DNA from: Arthrobacter sp.
GTDB lineage: Bacteria > Actinomycetota > Actinomycetes > Actinomycetales > Micrococcaceae
Reading direction: 5' to 3'
DNA: 35,454 nt
Assembly (NCBI GenBank): GCA_026393275.1
Contig: JAPLAM010000059.1
Coordinates: 1 to 35,454, forward strand
Shown: positions 17,349 to 25,483 of the stretch, piece after piece
Layout of the letters: every line of letters starts with the position of its first letter
Numbering within the stretch: the stretch's first letter is position 1
Translations under genes and position numbers: made by a program
The notes under the pieces: generated by a model
Database searches by the model: none
The model's input: only the letters and a program-made list of their open reading frames with translations
Told to the model about the DNA's origin: nothing

Positions 17349-19051
17349 CGAAGCCAGACGGTGGTGTTGCCCGGGAGCAGCCGGCCGTCCAGCGGGCCGC
17401 TGCTGGTAAGCACCTCACCGGCGGGCAGCTCGACGGCGTCGTGCCCGAAGTTGGTCACGGACTGCCAGCCACCGTGTCGGCGGAAGTGCAGCACACCGGC
17501 GTGGCCGGTCTCCAGCCATTCCAGTTCTTCGGAGGTCTGCAGTTCGCGGCGCAGCTTCAGGGCCTTCCGGTAGAACTCCAGGGTCGAGCCTTCGGTGCCG
17601 TCCTGGGCGGTGACGGCGTAGCGGCCGAACCATGCCGGTTGCGGCAGGTGGGCGCCGCCGTCGCCGAAGCCGAAGGAGGTACCGTCCGTGGCCCACGGCA
17701 GCGGTACCCGGCAACCGTCGCGGCCGATCTCCACGCCCTTGTTCCGGAAGAAAGTGGGGTCTTGGCGCTCGGCGTCCGGGATGTCGCCGACTTCCTGCAG
17801 GCCCAGTTCCTCGCCCTGGTACAGGTACGCGGAGCCCGGCAGGGCCAGCATCAGCAGGGTCGCGGCGCGGGCCCGGCGCAGGCCCAGTTCGACGTCGAGG
17901 TCCTCGGCCGGGGCGCCGGCCAGCAGCCAGCCCTTGCCGTCCTGGCCCTTGGCGTGCCGGCCACCACCCTGGGGCAGGCCGTAACGGGTGGCGTGCCGGA
18001 CGACGTCGTGGTTGGAAAAGACCCAGGTGGACGAGGCGCCGGACTCGGTCGCCTCGGCGAGGTTGCGGGTGATGATTTCGCGGAACTCGTCGGCGGCGAA
18101 GTCGGCCTGCAGCAGGTCGAAGTTGAACGCCTGGCCCAGGCCGGCCGGGCTGGCGTAGCGCGCGCGGCGGCTGGCATGCACCCACGCCTCGGCGACGGCG
18201 GTGCGCGGCGGGGTGTACTCGTTGAAGACCTCGCGCCATTCGACGTAGATCTCGTGGACCTCGTCGCGGTCCCAGAACGGGTGCGAGCCGTCGTCGAAGC
18301 CGTCGGCGCCGTCGCTGGTTCCACCCAGCTCCAGCCGGGACAGCAGCGGCTCGGTCAGGTCTTTGGTCAGGGCGTGCGCCACGTCAACGCGGAAGCCGTC
18401 CACGCCGCGGTCGGACCAGAAGCGCAGGGTCTTGAGGAAGTCGTCGCGGATCTCCCGGTTGGACCAGTTCAGGTCCGGCTGCTCCTTGGCGAAGATGTGC
18501 ATGTACCACTGGCCGGGGGTCCCGTCCGGCTCGGTGATGCGCTCCCAGGCCGGCCCGCCGAACACGGATTCCCAGTCCGACGGCGGGATCTCGCCGTGCT
18601 CGCCCTTCCCGTCCCGGAAGATGTAGCGCTCCCGGGCGTCGGAGCCGCGGGGGGAGGCCAGGGCTTCCTGGAACCAGACGTGGCGGTCGGAGGAGTGGTT
18701 CGGCACGATGTCCGCGATCAGCTTGATGCCGGCGGCGTGCAGCGCGGCGGACATCTCGTCGAAGTCGGCCAGCGTGCCCAGCTTCGGGTCGACATCGCGG
18801 TAGTCGTCGACGTCGTAGCCGCCGTCGGCGAGCGCCGACGGATAGAACGGGGAGAGCCAGACGGCGTCGATCCCGAGGTCCTTCAGGTACGGGACCTTGG
18901 CGGTGATGCCTTTGATGTCGCCGAGGCCGTCACCGTTGGAGTCGGAGAAGCTGCGCGGGTAGATCTGGTACACGGCGGCCTGGCGCCACCAGTTGGGGTC
19001 GGCGGCAAGGTCGGAACCGGACAAGGTTGCCAGCGTGGCGGTGTTCGACAA
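17345..19051 (-). CDS. GH13 alpha-glucosidase
   Basis: A 568-residue retaining glycosidase of the oligo-1,6-glucosidase/alpha-glucosidase group, cytoplasmic (no signal peptide). The GH13 conserved regions appear in order: DIVPNHSSDRH (114-124), GFRVDVAHAL (219-228) with the nucleophile Asp223, VAEAWV with the acid/base Glu288, and FSNHDVVRH with His348 and Asp349. It opens with AVYQIYPRSFSDSNGDGLGDIKGI, typical of exo-acting alpha-glucosidases. The TTG start at 19051 has AAAGGA about eight bases upstream. It is divergent from a ROK regulator with a palindrome in the shared 77-bp gap, suggesting sugar-dependent control. Exact linkage specificity (maltose, isomaltose, sucrose) cannot be settled. 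Confidence 0.94.
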   Translation of the reverse strand: MSNTATLATLSGSDLAADPNWWRQAAVYQIYPRSFSDSNGDGLGDIKGITAKVPYLKDLGIDAVWLSPFYPSALADGGYDVDDYRDVDPKLGTLADFDEMSAALHAAGIKLIADIVPNHSSDRHVWFQEALASPRGSDARERYIFRDGKGEHGEIPPSDWESVFGGPAWERITEPDGTPGQWYMHIFAKEQPDLNWSNREIRDDFLKTLRFWSDRGVDGFRVDVAHALTKDLTEPLLSRLELGGTSDGADGFDDGSHPFWDRDEVHEIYVEWREVFNEYTPPRTAVAEAWVHASRRARYASPAGLGQAFNFDLLQADFAADEFREIITRNLAEATESGASSTWVFSNHDVVRHATRYGLPQGGGRHAKGQDGKGWLLAGAPAEDLDVELGLRRARAATLLMLALPGSAYLYQGEELGLQEVGDIPDAERQDPTFFRNKGVEIGRDGCRVPLPWATDGTSFGFGDGGAHLPQPAWFGRYAVTAQDGTEGSTLEFYRKALKLRRELQTSEELEWLETGHAGVLHFRRHGGWQSVTNFGHDAVELPAGEVLTSSGPLDGRLLPGNTTVWLR

Positions 19052-19096
19052 GGGGAATCCTTTGGGCGGGTGCGGTGACTGAGTCAGGTAACAGGT

Positions 19097-19102
19097 TTGA
19101 CT
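19097..19102 (+). promoter_or_regulatory. Candidate -35 box in the glucosidase/ROK gap
   Basis: TTGACT lies 17 bases before CTAAAT (19120-19125), a weak -10. If used, it reads toward the ROK gene and overlaps the palindrome. The predicted start of transcription would then fall near or after the TTG at 19129, which leaves the ROK start codon unresolved. Confidence 0.35.
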
Positions 19103-19106
19103 TACA

Positions 19107-19125
19107 ATTTAGATAGAAGCTAAAT
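19107..19125. promoter_or_regulatory. Candidate ROK operator
   Basis: ATTTAG-n7-CTAAAT is a palindrome with perfect six-base half-sites in the gap between the divergent glucosidase and ROK genes. ROK regulators commonly bind AT-rich palindromes with TTAG/CTAA half-sites, so it could control both genes. This is the only AT-rich patch in the gap. Confidence 0.5.
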
Positions 19126-19128
19126 CTA

Positions 19129-20364
19129 TTGCCGGAACAATTATGGGTCGGCATCCACGGGGAGGTCAAGATTCCGAAGCCGCAGGGAGCCGCCACGCCC
19201 CAACTGCTGCGCCGGGTGAACGCCCAGGCGGTACTCGCCGCCATCCGCGGTGCCGACGTGGCTACCGGCACGGAGCTGATGGCGGGGACCGGGCTCACCC
19301 GGGCTTCGGTGATAGCCGTCTGCGAGGACCTGATCCGGCGCGGCTGGATCCGTGAACTGGACGCCCCCCGGAAGAACACCCAGGCCGCCGGCATCCCGCA
19401 GAAGGGCCGGCCGGCCCGGCGCTTCGAGCTCAGGGCCCGCGCCGGCGTCGTCCTGGGCCTCGACATCGGTGCCGCCACCACCACCGCCGTCGTCGCGGAT
19501 CTTCGGGGCAGGGTCCTCGGCCGCGCGGGCGGCAGCTTCTGGGCGGCGGACATCCCGGCCAGCGAGCGGATCAGCGTGGTGGACCGGGCCTGCCGTCAGG
19601 CGCTGGAGGCAGCCGGTGAAGACGCCGGCAGGGTCCTGGCCGTGGGCGCCGGCATCGCCGCCCCCGTGGACCGTGACGGCAATGTGCTGTCCGCCCAGCA
19701 CTTTTGGAGTCTGTTCGACGTCGGGCTCCGCTCCGCACTGGCTGACCTCCACGGCTGGAGGGTGCTGCTGGAAAACGACGCGAACCTGGCCGCGCTCGGC
19801 GAACGCTGGCGCGGGTCCGGCGGCGGCGTGGAAGACCTCGTCGTGCTCCTGGCGGGTGAGCGCCTCGGCGCGGGCGTGCTCGAGTCCGGCCGGCTGCTGC
19901 ACGGCCACGGTGGCGGAGCCGGTGAAATGGGCTTCCTGGACATGGTGCAGGGGGTCGGCTCCAGCGACGGTATCGCAAGCCTGGCCCGTCAATGGCTGGT
20001 CGAGGCCGGCGGACCGGCGGGCGGCGGCGAAGTAAACGCCCGGCGCGTGTTCGAGGACGCCGCAGCCGGGGACGCCACGGCGCTGGCGGTCCTGGACCGG
20101 CTCTCGGAGCGGATGGCCCGGGTCATCGCAGCGATCGCCAGCCTGATCAACCCCGAACTGGTGGTGATCGGCGGCGCCGTCGCGGATTCGGCCGGGGCGC
20201 TCCTGCCCGGCATCACCGCGGCCCTGCCGCGTTTCACCGCCACTCCTCCGCGGGTGGCCGTTTCGCCGCTGGGCGACGCGATCGTCACCGTGGGCGCCGT
20301 GAGGCACGCCCTGGACTTCGTCGAAGCGAATGCCTTGGAACTGGAGCTTCCCGCGCCGGCGTAG
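19129..20364 (+). CDS. ROK-family transcriptional regulator
   Basis: Up to 411 residues. The N-terminal winged helix (about 25-75) includes TPQLLRRVNAQAVLAAIRG and LMAGTGLTRASVIAVCEDLIRRGWI. The kinase-like domain starts VVLGLDIGAATTTAVVADLRG, and ENDANLAALGERW carries the conserved sugar-site Asn-Asp. The usual zinc-binding CxCGxxGC after GAGEMG is absent: the protein reads GVGSSDGIASLA there and has no cysteine. It is therefore probably a DNA-binding sensor and not a sugar kinase. The start is uncertain: TTG 19129 keeps the full DNA-binding domain, an in-frame stop at 19114 blocks anything earlier, and GTG 19216 would cut into the helix-turn-helix. It probably represses the divergent glucosidase operon. 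Confidence 0.85.
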   Translation: MPEQLWVGIHGEVKIPKPQGAATPQLLRRVNAQAVLAAIRGADVATGTELMAGTGLTRASVIAVCEDLIRRGWIRELDAPRKNTQAAGIPQKGRPARRFELRARAGVVLGLDIGAATTTAVVADLRGRVLGRAGGSFWAADIPASERISVVDRACRQALEAAGEDAGRVLAVGAGIAAPVDRDGNVLSAQHFWSLFDVGLRSALADLHGWRVLLENDANLAALGERWRGSGGGVEDLVVLLAGERLGAGVLESGRLLHGHGGGAGEMGFLDMVQGVGSSDGIASLARQWLVEAGGPAGGGEVNARRVFEDAAAGDATALAVLDRLSERMARVIAAIASLINPELVVIGGAVADSAGALLPGITAALPRFTATPPRVAVSPLGDAIVTVGAVRHALDFVEANALELELPAPA

Positions 20365-20530
20365 CCACAGGCTTTCCGCAGGTTTTACAACGATTTGTCA
20401 CTTGTGCCGCTTGTTTTGCGCAAGTCGCCTCTCGTTTTGCGCTGGTTTCCGTAGACTTGCCTCGTTTCCCGGTCTCCCGCGGCCGCACCGCTGAGCTTCT
20501 GCGGGGCGGTCGTCTCTCGAAGGTCTATAG

Positions 20531-23500
20531 ATGAATTCAATTCGGAAGTCGGCCGCGATAGTTGCCGCTCTGCTCGTTACTCTGGCGTTGCTCCCAGCCA
20601 CCACGGCCTCATCGGCTGAGTCCGGGGTGGCAATGCCGTCAGCGACGAGTTCGGCGCCTACCGTGGAGCCGACCGTTGCTGCGGACGCTCCTCCCGTCAC
20701 TACGCCGCCCTCGACGCAGGTGGAGATTATCAAGCCCAGCCCCGAGACGCCCGCGTTCCACAGCTCGGAGGACGCAAATCCGGAATCCGCAGGAGCACCA
20801 ATTTCGGTGCACTTCTTCGAGACGCCTCCTGCCTCGGGACACAAGGGGGCGGTGCCACGCAAAGTAACTACAGAATCCTATTCTATCTCGCGGGCTGGCT
20901 CCATCAACGTATCGCTGGTGACGGTTCAACTTGCTGACAAGACAGCGGCGGACACTGACGCGATCCCACTGGACGCTGCCAGGGCATCGATACAAGCTGC
21001 CAGCCAATACTGGAATTCGACGTCAGACGGTCGTCTATCCTTGAACTTGGCTGCTGAACTGTCCGGCCCCCGCCGATTCGTTACTTCGGCGAGGTCCGAC
21101 CAATCGTATTCGGACATCATGGCAACCGTCACCCGCGAATTGAATTGGGTTTCTGAGCCCTACAAAGCACTCGTACTCTTTATCCCCACCCCGAATCTCT
21201 CCGGCGGTGCGCTGGGGGCAGGCTGGAGTAGTGACGGCGTCAGCGGACGAGTTCTAATGCCGTTGCCGGGCAGTTACACAAAAAGTGTCTTGGCCCATGA
21301 GTTCGGGCATGTGTTTGGGTTGATGCATGCCAACGCACTGACCTGTGGAAGCGGTGCCCAAGATGTGGCAACCTTGCCTGACGGCACCTTTGCCGACAAG
21401 TCCTGCACCATCCAGACTTACGGGGACAGGCTTGATCTCATGGGACTCTCGCAGGCCAGCCAACCCTCCATCAGCTCACCGGCCTGGGATTTCGGCGGGT
21501 TTGGCACCGGCAAGGAAATCTACGATGCGGGTAGAGCCACCGGCATCGCAGGTTACAACTTGAGCGCATGGGGAGGGACGGAGAATAACCGCGCCGTCAA
21601 ATTCACCGACCCGGTCAGCGGGGAACCCTACTATCTGGAACTCCGTCTGCCAGTCGGGAAGGACTCCACCACGGCTCTTGGCGCCAACCGCGGGGTTAAA
21701 ATTGTTCAACCCGACGGAGCGGCGGGGTCCGTGCTGCTGATGCCCAACTCCCAACCCTACGCTGGGCTTTACAACCCGCGCCCTCACGTCTGGCAGGCCG
21801 GACAGACATTCACCACGCACGCAGGGACGCGGGTCACCATAGATTCGATCACCGAAATCGGGGCGCACGTCACCATCAATGCGGTCCCTGTCCCCACCGG
21901 CAATTTCGACGGCCTGGCCGCCAATGTCACTCCCGACAAGACATCACTACGAGTGACCGGCTGGGCGGTGGACCGGGCAGAGACCACCAAGTCGACGGAG
22001 GCTCACGTATACATCACCGCCCCAGACGGGACGCGCACCGGCTACGCCGTCCTTGCCAACGGCGCGCGCCCCGACGTTCAAGCCATATATGGCCTGGGAA
22101 CAAACCACGGCTTCGATCAAACCTTCGGAATTTCCGCACCCGGAAGCTACAACGTCTGTGTCTTCGCCATCGGCAACTACTCAAATCCAGAAATAGGCTG
22201 TAAGACAACGGAAATTGCCGGCGCCCCTTCACCGGTCGGTTTCCTAGACGGAGTGACCCTCAACAAGGTCACTTCGCCCGCGAGTCTGATGGTGTCGGGT
22301 TGGACCGTCGACAAGGGCACACCAGAGGCCTCGATCCCGGCCCACGTCTATGTGACCTACCCCGACGGAACCACTCAGGGTTACCCGTTCACCGCGGATC
22401 AGAATCGCCCCGACGTCAACCTGTTTCTCGGCGTCACCGGCAACCATGGCTACAGTGCCTCAATTGCCGTCACAAAGCCCGGAACCTACCGAGTATGCGC
22501 TTACGGTATCGCCGTCACGAGCATGTCCTACGGGAATAGTCTGCTCGGCTGCACGACGAAGGAAGTTGCAGGCTCGGCAGCCCCCGTCGGCTATTTGGAC
22601 GGTGTCGCCGTCACCAAATCCACCACAACGGCAAACTTGAGCGTCTCTGGATGGACGGTTGACAAGGGCACCCCCACTTTCTCCATTCCGGCCCACGTTT
22701 ACGTGACCTATCCCGACGGTACGACGCAGGGCTTCCCGTTCACTGCGAACCAGTCCCGGCCAGATGTCAACCAGTTCCTCGGCGTCACTGGCAGCCATGG
22801 ATTTACTGCCTCGGTCCCCATCACCAAGCCGGGAGACTATCGGATCTGCGCTTACGGAATCGCGGTAACTGCGTTGTCCTTCGGCAATAGCCTGCTTGGC
22901 TGCCAGAGTCTGCAAGCACCCGAGGTTCCGTCCCCGACCGGTTTTCTGGAACCGCCAACACTCAGCCAGACACTTTCGGGCCCTTCGCTGAATGCCCGAG
23001 GCTGGACCGTCGACCCGGGAACACCAGCAGCCTCGATTCCTGCCCACATCTACGTAACGTCGCCGGACGGTATCACGCGGGGATACCCCTTCACCGCCGA
23101 CGCCCCGCGCCCGGATGTCAACCAGATCGTAGGCGTTCCGGGGAACCACGGATTTACGGCAGCCATTGCCATCAAGCAGCCTGGTGCCTATACAGTCTGC
23201 GCCTACGGAATCTCGGTGACACCGCTTTCCAAGGGCAACAGCCTGCTCGGCTGCCAAAGCATCCAGGCGCGGACCTCGCCTGCGACCGTGGGATATCTCG
23301 ATTCAGTGACTGTCAACCCCACGAACAGCGGAGCGACTCTCACGGCAACTGGCTGGACGGCCGATCCTGGGACTGCGTCGGCGTCGATTCCCGTCCACAC
23401 ATATGTGACCGGCCCTGATGGCATCCGGACAGGCTACGCGTTCGTCGCCGACATCAGTCGCCCGGACGTCGGGCAAGCACTCGGCATCCCGGGATCGCAC

Positions 23501-23623
23501 GGCTATAGGACATCCATCGATGTGAGCCAGCGGGGAGCCTATCGCGTTTGCACCTATGGAGTGGCAATAACACCCCTGTCCCTTGGCAACTCAGAGCTCG
23601 GATGCATGACACTGATCTACTGA
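20531..23623 (+). CDS. Secreted metzincin-type metalloprotease with five C-terminal repeats
   Basis: A 1030-residue exported protein. Residues 1-29 are a signal peptide (Arg-Lys, then a hydrophobic run, cleavage likely after SSA). A Pro/Thr/Ser-rich stretch leads into a protease domain with HEFGHVFGLMH at 256-266, the HExxHxxGxxH zinc site, and a likely Met-turn in DLMG (Met304). From residue 457 five repeats of 113-117 residues follow (457-569, 570-686, 687-803, 804-920, 921-1030). They share GWTVD, HVYVT-x-PDG, RPDVN, NHGF, VCAYGI and GNSLLGC, and each has two cysteines about 20 residues apart. The ATG has GAAGG seven bases upstream. GC content is much lower than its neighbours. Substrate is unknown; the repeats probably bind the cell wall, glycan or another surface. 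Confidence 0.9.
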   Translation: MNSIRKSAAIVAALLVTLALLPATTASSAESGVAMPSATSSAPTVEPTVAADAPPVTTPPSTQVEIIKPSPETPAFHSSEDANPESAGAPISVHFFETPPASGHKGAVPRKVTTESYSISRAGSINVSLVTVQLADKTAADTDAIPLDAARASIQAASQYWNSTSDGRLSLNLAAELSGPRRFVTSARSDQSYSDIMATVTRELNWVSEPYKALVLFIPTPNLSGGALGAGWSSDGVSGRVLMPLPGSYTKSVLAHEFGHVFGLMHANALTCGSGAQDVATLPDGTFADKSCTIQTYGDRLDLMGLSQASQPSISSPAWDFGGFGTGKEIYDAGRATGIAGYNLSAWGGTENNRAVKFTDPVSGEPYYLELRLPVGKDSTTALGANRGVKIVQPDGAAGSVLLMPNSQPYAGLYNPRPHVWQAGQTFTTHAGTRVTIDSITEIGAHVTINAVPVPTGNFDGLAANVTPDKTSLRVTGWAVDRAETTKSTEAHVYITAPDGTRTGYAVLANGARPDVQAIYGLGTNHGFDQTFGISAPGSYNVCVFAIGNYSNPEIGCKTTEIAGAPSPVGFLDGVTLNKVTSPASLMVSGWTVDKGTPEASIPAHVYVTYPDGTTQGYPFTADQNRPDVNLFLGVTGNHGYSASIAVTKPGTYRVCAYGIAVTSMSYGNSLLGCTTKEVAGSAAPVGYLDGVAVTKSTTTANLSVSGWTVDKGTPTFSIPAHVYVTYPDGTTQGFPFTANQSRPDVNQFLGVTGSHGFTASVPITKPGDYRICAYGIAVTALSFGNSLLGCQSLQAPEVPSPTGFLEPPTLSQTLSGPSLNARGWTVDPGTPAASIPAHIYVTSPDGITRGYPFTADAPRPDVNQIVGVPGNHGFTAAIAIKQPGAYTVCAYGISVTPLSKGNSLLGCQSIQARTSPATVGYLDSVTVNPTNSGATLTATGWTADPGTASASIPVHTYVTGPDGIRTGYAFVADISRPDVGQALGIPGSHGYRTSIDVSQRGAYRVCTYGVAITPLSLGNSELGCMTLIY
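21899..23620 (+). repeat. Five in-frame tandem repeats of about 351 bp
   Basis: Repeat units start at 21899, 22238, 22589, 22940 and 23291. Units 2-4 are exactly 351 bp (117 codons); unit 1 is 339 bp and unit 5 ends with the gene. Units 2 and 3 are most alike, unit 1 is the most diverged. Codons differ between copies, so this is old duplication at protein level and not a recent DNA expansion. Confidence 0.9.
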
Positions 23624-24150
23624 GCCGCTGTGAAGTCTCATGACTTGATGGACACTTCTGTCTCGCAAACAATCCGGTGGGTTTGCCCTGATTCTTGAGC
23701 AAACCCACCCCGAACGTCGGGGTCCGTCATGCCGTGGCCATCTGGCTTGCCGATGCGCCGCGCGGCGTCCTTTCCAGGTTCCACAGGAAGCACAAGGACT
23801 CGATGTCTCGGTACTACATGAACCGGGCCAAAGCGGCAACCATAGGCCCCGTGATGGCCTTGGAGGGAATCACTCTGTCCCGTTGACCAACCCGCGCGCC
23901 ACGGAGTCTGCGATGGTCAGGCTCGTTGTGGACGCCCGGCCGATCTTGAGGCGAGGGCTTGCACTATTGCCCGTTGTCCGTGATCGCGGGGCTTTCCCGG
24001 AGGGGCTTCGTCTCGCTCCAGGGCAACGGTAGCGAGGATCTTCACTCGTCCACAAGATCGCGAGACATCGCAGGCCTACTGCCCGTTTCATTTACAGGGT
24101 CCTCGAAGGTCGGGGATTTGGTCGCTGGACCCGGTATCACTTTCTTGCCC
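23624..24150. other. Gene-free stretch of about 0.5 kb
   Basis: No open frame here resembles a known protein, and composition is mixed. Two adjacent hairpins lie at 23676-23722. TGTGAAG at 23629, six bases after the protease stop, resembles the TGTGAA tips of IS481-type elements, but no matching transposase remnant or opposite end was found. It is probably decayed mobile DNA. Confidence 0.5.
23676..23722 (+). terminator. Two adjacent hairpins downstream of the protease gene
   Basis: The first has perfect 11-bp arms (23676-23686 and 23699-23709, 12-base loop). The second has 6-bp arms (23708-23713 and 23717-23722, loop ACG). They start 53 bases after the protease stop. There is no T-run, so a role as terminator is only likely; they could equally be part of an insertion-sequence end. 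Confidence 0.4.
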
Positions 24151-24312
24151 TGTCTTTGATGATCCGGGGGGTGTCGCCGGGTTCTGACGCACACGTTGAC
24201 TGCTGATAGGGACACGGCCGACTCCTTCAGCTGGTGCCAGGTCTCTTTGTAACGTGGGTGCCAGCATCGGGTGTCGTGACTGCGGCCATGCAGGGATGGA
24301 AAGGAGTGCCGA

Positions 24313-25425
24313 ATGGACGAATGATACGAGGTCTTCTGCGGACTTGATGTCGGCAAATCCGAACATCAAGCCTCCGCATTGAACGCAGGTGGCGAACGGG
24401 TCTTCGGCAAGCCGTTGCCTCGGGACGAAGCTCGGCTGCGCGAGCTTTTCACCGGCCTGCAGCAGCACAGGCGAGTGTTGGTGATCGTTGACCAGCCCAA
24501 CACGATCGGCGCGCTGCCGATAGCCGCGGCGCGAGACTGCGGCGCACGGCGGCCTACCTGCCCGGTCTGGCGATGCGCAGAGCCGCCGACCTCTACCCGG
24601 AAAGTCCAAGTCGGACGCGAAGGACGCGAGGGACGCGAAGGACGCGAGGGACGCGAGGGACGCGAGGGACGCGAGGGACGCGAGGGACGCATATATCATC
24701 GCCGAAACGGCCCGCGCGATGCCGCCCACACTGCGGGCGGTTGACCGGGACAGCGAAGTGCTGGCGACACTGAAAGTGCACTCCGGCTTCGACTCTGATC
24801 GGACTCACGAATGCACCAGGGCAATCAACCGACTACGGTCCCTGCTGCTTCAGATTTTCGCCGCACTGGAGCGGGTGTTCCCCGGAGCCGTACTGACCCG
24901 TTTCCCGGAGCTGGAACTCTTCATCAAGCACTCCGGACCCACCGGCCTGCGCACCGCAGGGCGGGGCCGCGTGCTGCCGTGGGCCAGGAACCACATCCGC
25001 AAGGATCCGGCGAATCTTATCGATGCAGTCTTCTCGGCGCTGGGCGAACAGACCGTCACCGTTATAGGCACCAAAGACGTCGAACTGGTCATCCCCCGCG
25101 TTGCGCAAATCAAGGAACTCAAAGACCAGCGCGCCATCGTGGCCGAGGAAGTCGAAAAACTGCTCGATGATTTCCCTCTTTCCCAGGTCTTGATGTCCAT
25201 GCCGGCAGCCGGCATCAAGACGCCAGCGCCTTCACCTCGCCAGGCTACCTTGCCGCCTAAGCCGGCATCCCCCCTGTGACACGGCGCTCCGGAACCTCGA
25301 TACGCGGTGACTTCCCTGCGCGCTCCGGGAACAAGCAGCTCAAGAACGCTCTTCCGATCCGCCTGGATCGCCGGCTGCCACCACCCGGCGTCGAGGGCCT
25401 ACTACCAAAAGAAGCGATCCCAGGG
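24313..25425 (+). pseudogene. IS110-family transposase, multiply disrupted
   Basis: The remains read MDE-stop-YEVFCGLDVGKSEH at the start (the TGA at 24322 replaces an expected Trp codon), then GERVFGKPLPRDEARLRELF and VLVIVDQPNTIGALPIA. A frameshift follows near 24535-24560 (AAYLPGLAMRRAADLYP) and another near 24598. The long intact middle (24599 to about 25220) includes DAYIIAETARAM, ECTRAINRLRSLLLQIFAALE, GRGRVLPWARNHIRKDP and LLDDFPLSQVLMSMP. An apparent deletion of about 28 bases near 25220 is followed by a nonsense TAA at 25258, PVTRRSGTSIRGDFPARS, another frameshift near 25350 and AWIAGCHHPASRAYYQKKR. These are the RuvC-like DEDD and serine-containing regions of IS110 transposases. It cannot make an active enzyme. 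Confidence 0.9.
24614..24690 (+). repeat. 9-bp minisatellite in the transposase catalytic motif
   Basis: Eight consecutive copies of GACGCGAGG or GACGCGAAG (24614-24685) plus a partial ninth. In the transposase frame they encode repeated Asp-Ala-Arg/Lys. Intact IS110 proteins have a single Asp-Ala-Arg-Asp-Ala here, so one unit has been expanded. On the opposite strand the same run creates a misleading Ala-Ser-Leu repeat. Confidence 0.95.
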
Positions 25426-25449
25426 ACCGCTGACGAAATGCATAGTCCC

Positions 25450-25480
25450 CCGGGGCGAGGGCCCCGCGGTCGCGCCCCGG
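25450..25480 (-). terminator. Possible terminator of the antiporter gene
   Basis: Arms CCGGGGCG (25450-25457) and CGCCCCGG (25473-25480) are complementary, with a 15-base loop that itself contains GGGCCCC. It lies four bases beyond the antiporter stop on the minus strand. No T-run follows. Confidence 0.4.
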
Positions 25481-25483
25481 ATA

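Larger units (their letters stand above)
24150..25440 (+). mobile_element. Decayed IS110-family insertion sequence
   Basis: A transposase pseudogene (24313-25425) preceded by roughly 150 bp of non-coding sequence with AGGAG at 24302-24306. IS110 elements lack terminal inverted repeats, so both ends are approximate. The right end is truncated: similarity to the family stops near 25425, about 25-60 residues before the expected C-terminus. Confidence 0.65.

Noticed and set aside
17441..19078. A 545-codon frame antisense to the glucosidase
   Set aside because: The opposite strand has all four GH13 regions; this frame shows no domain.
20395..20445. Two similar GTTTTGCGC segments upstream of the protease as a regulatory direct repeat
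   Set aside because: They share only about ten bases and do not align with a promoter; chance similarity cannot be excluded.
24614..24690. Possible CRISPR-like array
   Set aside because: Units are only 9 bp with no spacers, so it is a minisatellite inside a coding remnant.
24088..24729. Minus-strand protein with repeated Ala-Ser-Leu
   Set aside because: It is the reverse complement of the minisatellite within the IS110 pseudogene, not a real low-complexity protein.
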